Shown: in pieces, positions 58,979 through 64,000 of the stretch
How positions within the stretch are numbered: position 1 is the first letter of the stretch
Layout: each line of letters opens with the position of its first letter
Assembly (NCBI GenBank): GCA_963732415.1
Contig: CAVSZK010000007.1
Location: forward strand, 25,347 to 89,346
DNA: 64,000 nt
Source of the DNA: RPQJ01 sp963732415
GTDB taxonomy: Bacteria; Pseudomonadota; Gammaproteobacteria; Steroidobacterales; Steroidobacteraceae
Direction of reading: 5' to 3'
Notes under the pieces: model-generated
What the model was told of the DNA's origin: nothing
What the model saw: the letters and a program-made list of their open reading frames with translations, nothing else
Database searches by the model: none
Translations under genes and position numbers: made by a program

Positions 58979-59872
58979 TCAGGTCATCGACGCCCGGAAG
59001 ATGCTGCCGATGGATGCGTCCAGCGCCGCATCGAACTCAGCGTCCGACTGCTGGGCCGAGAGGCCTTCCGTAAGCGCGCGCGAGAAGCTCGCCACCATGC
59101 CGTGCTGGCGCGCGAGCCGCGCATTTGCCTCTTCGCGCGAATAACCGCCCGAGAGCGCCACGACCTTCAGTACCCGCGGGTGCGTGATCAGGTCGGCATA
59201 GAGGTTGTCGCGGTCCGGGATCGTGAGCTTCAGCATCACGAGTTCGCCGTCGGGCAGCGCATCGAGCCGGGTCTTGATTTCGGCTTTCAGCAAGGTCTCC
59301 GCTGCAGCCTTGTCGGGGCACTTGATGTCCACTTCGGGCTCGATGATCGGCACGAGACCGGCCGCAATGATCTGGCGCGCGACCTCGAACTGCTGCGCCA
59401 CGACTGCTGCTATTCCGGCAGGATCCGCCTGCTTGATCACCGAGCGCATCTTGGTGCCGAAGATACCCTTGGCGAGCGCCCGCGTGAGCAGCGTTCCAAG
59501 GTCCGGCATGGGCTTCATCAGCTGCACGCCGTTCGACTCGGCCTCGAGCCCCTTGTCCACCTTGAGGATCGGCACGACCCTCTTGACCTGCCACAGGTAC
59601 TCGCCAGTCGGTTGCCCCAGGACTTCACGGTCCATCGTCGCCTCGAAGAGTATCGCCGCGAGGATGCGATCGCCGTTGAACGACGGGCTGGTGATGATGC
59701 GGGTTCGCATGGCGTGGATGAGATCCATCATTTGAGCGTCTCCCGAATAGGCGGTCTCGGGGACTCCATAGAGCTTCAGTGCCTTTGGCGTACTGCCGCC
59801 GCTCTGGTCCAGCGCGGCGATGAAGCCGGGGCTGTTGCGGAACTTTGCCTGCTGCTGTTGGTGTCTGCTCAT
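58979..59872 (-). CDS. Class I fructose-bisphosphate aldolase
   Basis: 297 residues from the ATG at 59872 with GGAG 8 nt upstream. FIAALDQSGGSTPKAL is the class I aldolase opening, VPILKVDKGLE a conserved lysine region, IIEPEVDI the acidic motif and VMLKLTIP carries the Schiff-base lysine. The short length is typical of bacterial class I enzymes related to Staphylococcus Fda. Catalyses cleavage of fructose-1,6-bisphosphate in the cytosol. Stands alone. Confidence 0.93.
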   Translation of the reverse strand: MSRHQQQQAKFRNSPGFIAALDQSGGSTPKALKLYGVPETAYSGDAQMMDLIHAMRTRIITSPSFNGDRILAAILFEATMDREVLGQPTGEYLWQVKRVVPILKVDKGLEAESNGVQLMKPMPDLGTLLTRALAKGIFGTKMRSVIKQADPAGIAAVVAQQFEVARQIIAAGLVPIIEPEVDIKCPDKAAAETLLKAEIKTRLDALPDGELVMLKLTIPDRDNLYADLITHPRVLKVVALSGGYSREEANARLARQHGMVASFSRALTEGLSAQQSDAEFDAALDASIGSIFRASMT

Positions 59873-59967
59873 CGTGTTCTCCAGTTTCCGGCGCCGCGCC
59901 CGATTCCCGGCGCGGCTCAATTAAAAAAATGACGGTGCGTCCCTGCTTTCGAGGACTCCGCGTGGCG

Positions 59968-60747
59968 CTAGCCGCCGGCCGCCCGCCTGAAGGAGACCGC
60001 CAGCGCGCCGTCTTCAGTGCGTAGCTCCAGCCGGTCTCCCTCGAAGCGGACCGACTTCGCGGTGGCGAGTGCCTTCAGGTAGGCCTGCTCCTGCTCCATC
60101 ACGCCTTCCGGCGCCGCGCAGTTCATCGAGGTGACTGCAATTCCATCAATTGAAATACTGGAACCGCTCGCCTCGTAACGGCCGGAATAGTGATTACAGC
60201 CGGCTGAGCCGCTGGCGTCGCCCTCGGCGCCGAACGACAGCGTCACGGTCGTACCGCTCACGACGCCCTGGACCGCCTGCCTGCCGTTGTTGATCCCGGT
60301 CGCATTCCAGCTCGTGCCTTCGAGCAGTAGCGACTGCGCGGCCAGTGTAAGGAGCGTCGTGCCGTCCGCTGACATCAGCTGCAGCAGCGCGCCGTCGATT
60401 CGGTAGCCCCTGGCTGCCTCGAGCGCCGCCGTGAATGCCCTTGCCTCAGTCGCGACAGGCTCCGGACACGCCATCTGGGTGGAGGCAAGCGGCGGCAAAA
60501 CCTCGAATGCCGAACCCGTGGCGGAATAGCTGCCGGCGAGCCGGTTGCAGCCATCTGAACCGGACAGCCTCCCGCTCGCGAACTGCAGCGTGGCCGTCGA
60601 GCCTGCAGGCGCCTGCCGGCCGGCAATTGCGGCCAGGACCCAGCCGGTACCGTCCAGCGCGTCGGGAGCGGTCGCTGCCGCGGCCAGCGGCACCAGCAAT
60701 GCACAGCAGGTGACGAAACCGACTGACGCTCGAACAAGAATACTCAT
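59968..60747 (-). CDS. Secreted protein with two META (HslJ-like) domains
   Basis: 259 residues from the ATG at 60747 with GAGGAAAGG before it. A signal peptide ends near PLAAAATA. Two tandem META domains follow (about 28-130 and 132-250). Each has the conserved small loop with a Gly-Cys-Asn: GSDGCNRLAGSYS and GSAGCNHYSGRYE, and a later cysteine pair (MACPEP, MNCAAPEG). HslJ/META proteins are periplasmic or outer-membrane and linked to stress or novobiocin response; mechanism unknown. Confidence 0.9.
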   Translation of the reverse strand: MSILVRASVGFVTCCALLVPLAAAATAPDALDGTGWVLAAIAGRQAPAGSTATLQFASGRLSGSDGCNRLAGSYSATGSAFEVLPPLASTQMACPEPVATEARAFTAALEAARGYRIDGALLQLMSADGTTLLTLAAQSLLLEGTSWNATGINNGRQAVQGVVSGTTVTLSFGAEGDASGSAGCNHYSGRYEASGSSISIDGIAVTSMNCAAPEGVMEQEQAYLKALATAKSVRFEGDRLELRTEDGALAVSFRRAAGG

Positions 60748-60918
60748 GCCTTTCCTCACTCGCGGCGACCCGGACGACACAAGACTACCTGCGTGGCTCG
60801 ATCAATACACGCGCGGCAGAAAAATATGGCCGTACGACGCGGCTGCCATCGCCCTTGAGTTGCCCACTGATCGCCGCACACAATGCTGAGAGGCCGCCTG
60901 GGCGCCGAGGACACCATT

Positions 60919-62079
60919 ATGAAAGCCGTCGTCTGCCAGGACTCCGAACTGAGCGTCAGGGACCTGCCCGAGCCAGTCCCGGGTCAAGGCCAGGTTCTGG
61001 TGAGCGTGCTCCGCTGCGGCATCTGCGGCTCGGACCTGCACATGCGGCATGAGTTCGATCACATGCACGAGCTGCTGAAGCGCGTGGGCTATGGAGACAT
61101 CTTCCCGACGGCGAGGGATCCCGTCGTGTTCGGTCACGAATTCTGCTGCGAGGTCCTCGACTATGGCCCCGGGTGCGACCGCCGGCTAAAGCCAGGCACA
61201 CGCGTCGTGGCACAGCCGATAGTGAAGTCGGCCCGCGGCGTGCATCTTGCCGGCTAAGACCGGAATTTCAACGGCGGATATGCGGAGCGGATGCTGCTGC
61301 AGGAGATGGCACTCGTGCCCGTGCCGAACGGCCTCGGCGCCGACATGGCCGCGCTCACCGAGCCAATGGCCGTGGGCCTGCACGCGGTGCGCCGGGGCGA
61401 ACTCAAGCGCAAGGACGTCGCCATCGTCATTGGTTGCGGGCCGGTCGGGCTCGCGACGATCTGCATACTCAAGGCGCGCGGTGTCCGTACGCTCATTGCG
61501 AGCGACTTCTCGCCGGGCCGCCGGGAACTGGCCCAGAAATGCGGCGCGGACGTCGTGATCGATCCCGCCGACGGCTCTCCGTACGCGAACTGGCGTGAAT
61601 ACGGGTTCATGGGAGACCTCCCTACGCTGATGAACATGGCCGTCGAGACTCGGGAGAAACTCGGTCGACTGCCCGTGCCCTGGTACACGGCGTGGCGCAT
61701 CGCGGAGGCGCTCGGCGCCGCACCGCCGCGCCCGGTGATCTTCGAGTGCGTGGGCATACCGGGCGTGTTGCAGCAGATCATCGACGGCGCGCCGCTGCTG
61801 TCGCGCGTCGTCGTCGCAGGCGTATGCATGCAGGTGGACCGCATCGAGCCCGCGCTCGCGATCCAGAAGGAGATCGAGCTGCGCTTCGTCTTCGGTCACT
61901 CGCCGCTGGAATACCGCGACACGGTGCACCTGATTGCCGAGGGCAAGGTGAACTGCGCGCCGATGATCACCGGCACCGTCGGGCTGGATGGCGTGGCCGG
62001 GGCGTTCGAAGCGCTGCGCGACCCGGAAACGCACGCGAAGATCCTGGTGGATCCGACCGCCGCGGCAGCAAGCGCATAG
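60919..62079 (+). pseudogene. Zinc-dependent medium-chain alcohol dehydrogenase with in-frame stop
   Basis: A 387-codon frame with one TAA at 61255-61257 (codon 113). Start ATG 60919 follows GAGGA. Upstream of the stop: CGICGSDLHMRHEF and GHEFCCEV (catalytic Zn ligands). Downstream, in the same frame: NGGYAERMLLQ, ALTEPMAVGLHAV and the Rossmann motif IGCGPVGLATICIL. Homology is continuous across the stop, so a single substitution (for example from TAC or TAT) is the likely cause. Either a recent nonsense pseudogene, a base-call error, or reassignment/readthrough. Read as is, only 112 residues are made. Confidence 0.88.
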
Positions 62080-62312
62080 GGCCGGCCCGCGCCGCCGCGC
62101 GTCGCGGGTTTCGCGTCGGTGAAGTTCGTTGCCAAACCGCCACAGATCTGGTGCAGCAATAGCCAATTGTCATGCCGGACCGCCGCTTATACGTAACGGA
62201 ATCTGTGGCAGCGACTGGTAAAATTGCAACGTATAGATGATCAAGTGAAAGCGACGCATGCCGGGGAGGTCATGGCACTTCACATCGGTTTCCAGTTAAG
62301 GGAGTCAGCAAG

Positions 62313-63596
62313 ATGAGAAGCAAACTATCCATTATTGTCGCGGCCGTACTGGTTGCGACATCAGCCACCGCAGCGGAGAGAACCGGCTTCTATATCGGCG
62401 GCGACCTCGGCGAATCCAGCTGGGGGGTGTTCAGCAAGTCGGACGCCAACGCCCTTCCCTACGTATTTGAAGCTTTGGGTGTGGGCGGCCTGTACCCGGG
62501 CGCCGATGGCATAGATGCGTTCCCGACCAAAGCCAAACTCTCGGACACGGATTTCACATACAGCCTGTTCGTCGGTTACCAGTTCCTGCCTTGGCTCGCG
62601 GCCGAAGGGACCTGGATGGACCTCGGCAAGACGAGCATCGAGGGCAGCGGGACCTACGACTATCTTTACGTAAACCCCCCGGGCATCCAGCCGGGACAAC
62701 CTGTCGGCGGAACGTATGACGCCAAGATGGAGGTCAAGAGCAGTGGCTGGGCAGTGTCGGTGCTCCCCATGCTGCCGCTCGGTGATTCCTGGGACCTCTA
62801 CGGACGACTCGGCTATTTCTGGGGCGACAACAAGCTCGACCTGCGGGGTTCGGCGCAGGATGTTGACGCGCTCGGTGGGGCCATGGACTCCTATTCGGAG
62901 AAAATACACGGGTCGGATAACAACGGTGGATTCCTGTGGGGCCTGGGCGCCCAGTGGACCTGGGATCAGCGCGTATCGGTCAGGCTTGAGTACAGCCAGG
63001 TCGTGGATCTCGTCGACCTGGGCGGCAGCAAGTCGAGCGTAGATCGCTACACGCTTGGCATGGTGTATCGGTTCGGGCATGCGGAGAAAGCAGCGCCGGC
63101 TCCGGTCGCAGCACCACCGCCCCCGCCGCCTCCGCCGCCGCCGCCGCCGCCCGCCAAGTGCAGCGACAGCGATGGTGATGGCGTCTGCGACGCCAACGAC
63201 AAGTGCCCTGACACGCCTGCCGGCACCAAGGTTGACACGGCTGGTTGCCCGCTGGAGCAGACCCTCAAGGTCCTGTTCGACTTCGACAAGGCGGAGCTGC
63301 GTCCTGAGTCGATCACGGAGCTCGAGCGCGTCGTGACGTTCATGAACGACGTGCCGTTTTCCACGGCGAAGATCGAGGGCCACACGGACAGCGTCGGCAG
63401 CGAGGAATACAACCTGAAGCTGTCGGATCGTCGTGCCAAGGCAGTGTTCGACTACCTGACCTCGCGTGGCGTGGATCCGGCTCGCCTGAAGTCCGAAGGC
63501 TTCGGTGAGGCGAACCCGATCGCTTCCAACGACACCGAGGAAGGTCGGCAGCAGAACCGTCGCGTCATGCTGATCCGTACGGATACGGGCATGTAA
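62313..63596 (+). CDS. OmpA-family outer-membrane protein with TSP3-like linker
   Basis: 427 residues; AAGGGAG precedes the ATG. Signal peptide ends near SATAAE. N-terminal eight-stranded beta-barrel to about residue 250 (alternating aromatic strands, YTLGMVYRFGHAEK at its end). Then a run of about a dozen prolines encoded by a (CCG)n tract at 63113-63154, and a calcium-binding TSP3-like stretch (CSDSDGDGVCDANDKCPD). The OmpA peptidoglycan-binding domain follows (FDFDKAEL, IEGHTDSVGSEEYN, DRRAKAV). Anchors the outer membrane to the wall. A strong hairpin follows. Confidence 0.94.
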   Translation: MRSKLSIIVAAVLVATSATAAERTGFYIGGDLGESSWGVFSKSDANALPYVFEALGVGGLYPGADGIDAFPTKAKLSDTDFTYSLFVGYQFLPWLAAEGTWMDLGKTSIEGSGTYDYLYVNPPGIQPGQPVGGTYDAKMEVKSSGWAVSVLPMLPLGDSWDLYGRLGYFWGDNKLDLRGSAQDVDALGGAMDSYSEKIHGSDNNGGFLWGLGAQWTWDQRVSVRLEYSQVVDLVDLGGSKSSVDRYTLGMVYRFGHAEKAAPAPVAAPPPPPPPPPPPPPAKCSDSDGDGVCDANDKCPDTPAGTKVDTAGCPLEQTLKVLFDFDKAELRPESITELERVVTFMNDVPFSTAKIEGHTDSVGSEEYNLKLSDRRAKAVFDYLTSRGVDPARLKSEGFGEANPIASNDTEEGRQQNRRVMLIRTDTGM

Positions 63597-63621
63597 TCGA
63601 CCCTCAGGTCCAGGCCTGACT

Positions 63622-63653
63622 CGAGGCCCCGGCGCGCAAGCGTCGGGGCCTCG
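63622..63653 (+). terminator. Hairpin after the OmpA-family gene
   Basis: 14-bp stem CGAGGCCCCGGCGC / GCGTCGGGGCCTCG (one G-T pair) with a GCAA tetraloop, 25 nt after the stop codon, followed by TTCACT. A stable GNRA-loop hairpin typical of a transcription end despite the short T-run. Confidence 0.75.
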
Positions 63654-63733
63654 TTCACTCTGCCCGACGCCGGCGGCTGGGACACATCAGGCCGCTGGGC
63701 AATTAGCGCCTCCGCGCCGGATTGGGCAGAATC

Positions 63734-63756
63734 GCGGGATCTCCTGGAGATCCCGC
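63734..63756 (+). promoter_or_regulatory. Perfect palindrome overlapping the ribosome-binding site of the second MalT-like gene
   Basis: GCGGGATCTCC-T-GGAGATCCCGC, 11-bp arms and one central base, ending 2 nt before the ATG at 63759. The right arm contains the GGAGA Shine-Dalgarno, so in RNA the site would be sequestered. As DNA it is also a good dimeric operator. See findings. Confidence 0.6.
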
Positions 63757-63758
63757 CG

Positions 63759-64000
63759 ATGGCCTTCGGGTCGCCCAACCCGCAGCTGGTACTCAAGACG
63801 ACGCCACCCCGCATCCCGCGGACGGCGCTCGACAGGTCGCGGCTCAGCGGATCGCGGCCTGAATTTTCCGACAAGTCGGTCATTGTCCTGCAGGCGCCGG
63901 GCGGATACGGCAAGACCTCGCTGCTCGCCCAATGGCGCAAGGAGGCCCTGCAGGCCGGCGCCGTCGTCGCCTGGCTGACGCTGGATGCACAGGATACCGA
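63759..64000 (+). CDS. MalT-like (LAL) LuxR-family regulator, N-terminal fragment (cut by window edge)
   Basis: 80 complete codons run off the right edge. LVLKTTPPRIPRTALDRSRL is the conserved MalT-family opening, and Walker A APGGYGKT is at residues 46-53, followed by AWLTLDAQD, which parallels AWATLDAQD in the regulator at 25243-27918. The start is fixed by this opening and by GGAGA 10 nt upstream. The C-terminal helix-turn-helix lies outside the window. A second LAL regulator, not a copy of the first. Confidence 0.85.
   Translation, partial: MAFGSPNPQLVLKTTPPRIPRTALDRSRLSGSRPEFSDKSVIVLQAPGGYGKTSLLAQWRKEALQAGAVVAWLTLDAQDT

Noticed and set aside
61255..61257. Selenocysteine or pyrrolysine readthrough in the zinc dehydrogenase
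   Set aside because: The codon is TAA, which is not used for either amino acid, and no SECIS-like hairpin follows.
62167..62193. Sigma-70-like TTGTCA and TATACG boxes before the OmpA-family gene
   Set aside because: Spacing is only 15 nt and the -10 match is poor; without a mapped transcription start it is not better than chance.
63113..63154. (CCG)n tract as a phase-variable repeat or CRISPR-like array
   Set aside because: It encodes the proline linker of the OmpA-family protein; repeat units are in-frame trinucleotides, so length change would not switch the gene off, and there are no spacers.

Overview
This 64 kb window is high-GC (roughly two thirds G+C), almost fully coding bacterial chromosome, with many 1-4 nt ATGA/GTGA gene overlaps. 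The gene families suggest an uncultured, mainly aerobic gammaproteobacterium with a lipid- and hydrophobic-substrate-oriented metabolism. They include DUF1302/DUF1329/YCF48-like/MMPL cassettes, wax ester synthase/diacylglycerol acyltransferases, TauE, META, OmpA with a TSP3 linker, gltBD and MalT-type regulators. The taxonomic call is inference from gene content. No rRNA, tRNA, CRISPR array, prophage or transposase gene was seen.

Layout. 1-3310 (minus): partial sulfotransferase, periplasmic methyltransferase, TauE/SafE permease, secreted amidohydrolase. 3441-8465 (plus): translationally coupled operon of a TPP enzyme (frameshifted in this sequence), a bile-acid:Na+ symporter-family protein, an epimerase-type SDR, a classical SDR and a DUF2505 lipid-binding-like protein. 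8544-25253: lipid island with three WS/DGATs, a fatty acyl-CoA ligase, an iron alcohol dehydrogenase, an HSL-type hydrolase, a hemerythrin protein, and a four-gene minus operon DUF1302-DUF1329-YCF48-like-MMPL. 25243-35208: MalT-like LuxR regulator, cupin, amidase, PQQ quinohemoprotein dehydrogenase, small cytochrome c lipoprotein, AlkB-like dioxygenase, second HSL hydrolase, RlpA-like protein.

35668-49375 is the most unusual part. gltB-gltD (plus) converges on a tightly packed five-gene minus operon: NfnA-like flavin/2Fe-2S subunit, NfnB/GltD-like subunit, 2-oxoacid:ferredoxin oxidoreductase alpha and beta, and a 734-residue protein whose last ~73 residues are ferredoxin-like and whose remaining ~660 residues I do not recognise. 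This looks like a self-contained electron-transfer module linking 2-oxoacid oxidation/reduction to NAD(P)H.

49512-64000 holds GST, PPK2, a lone acyl-CoA carboxyltransferase, FKBP isomerase, an operon of an ICMT-like methyltransferase, PLP decarboxylase and divergent POT transporter, a CDF metal exporter, class I aldolase, a META protein, a zinc alcohol dehydrogenase with an in-frame stop, an OmpA-family porin and the start of a second MalT-like regulator cut by the window edge.

A family of short palindromic repeats built on GGTGCC-N-GGCACC occurs at four gene 3' ends (19.1, 32.6, 41.8 and 49.5 kb). Two copies supply the stop codon of the neighbouring gene.
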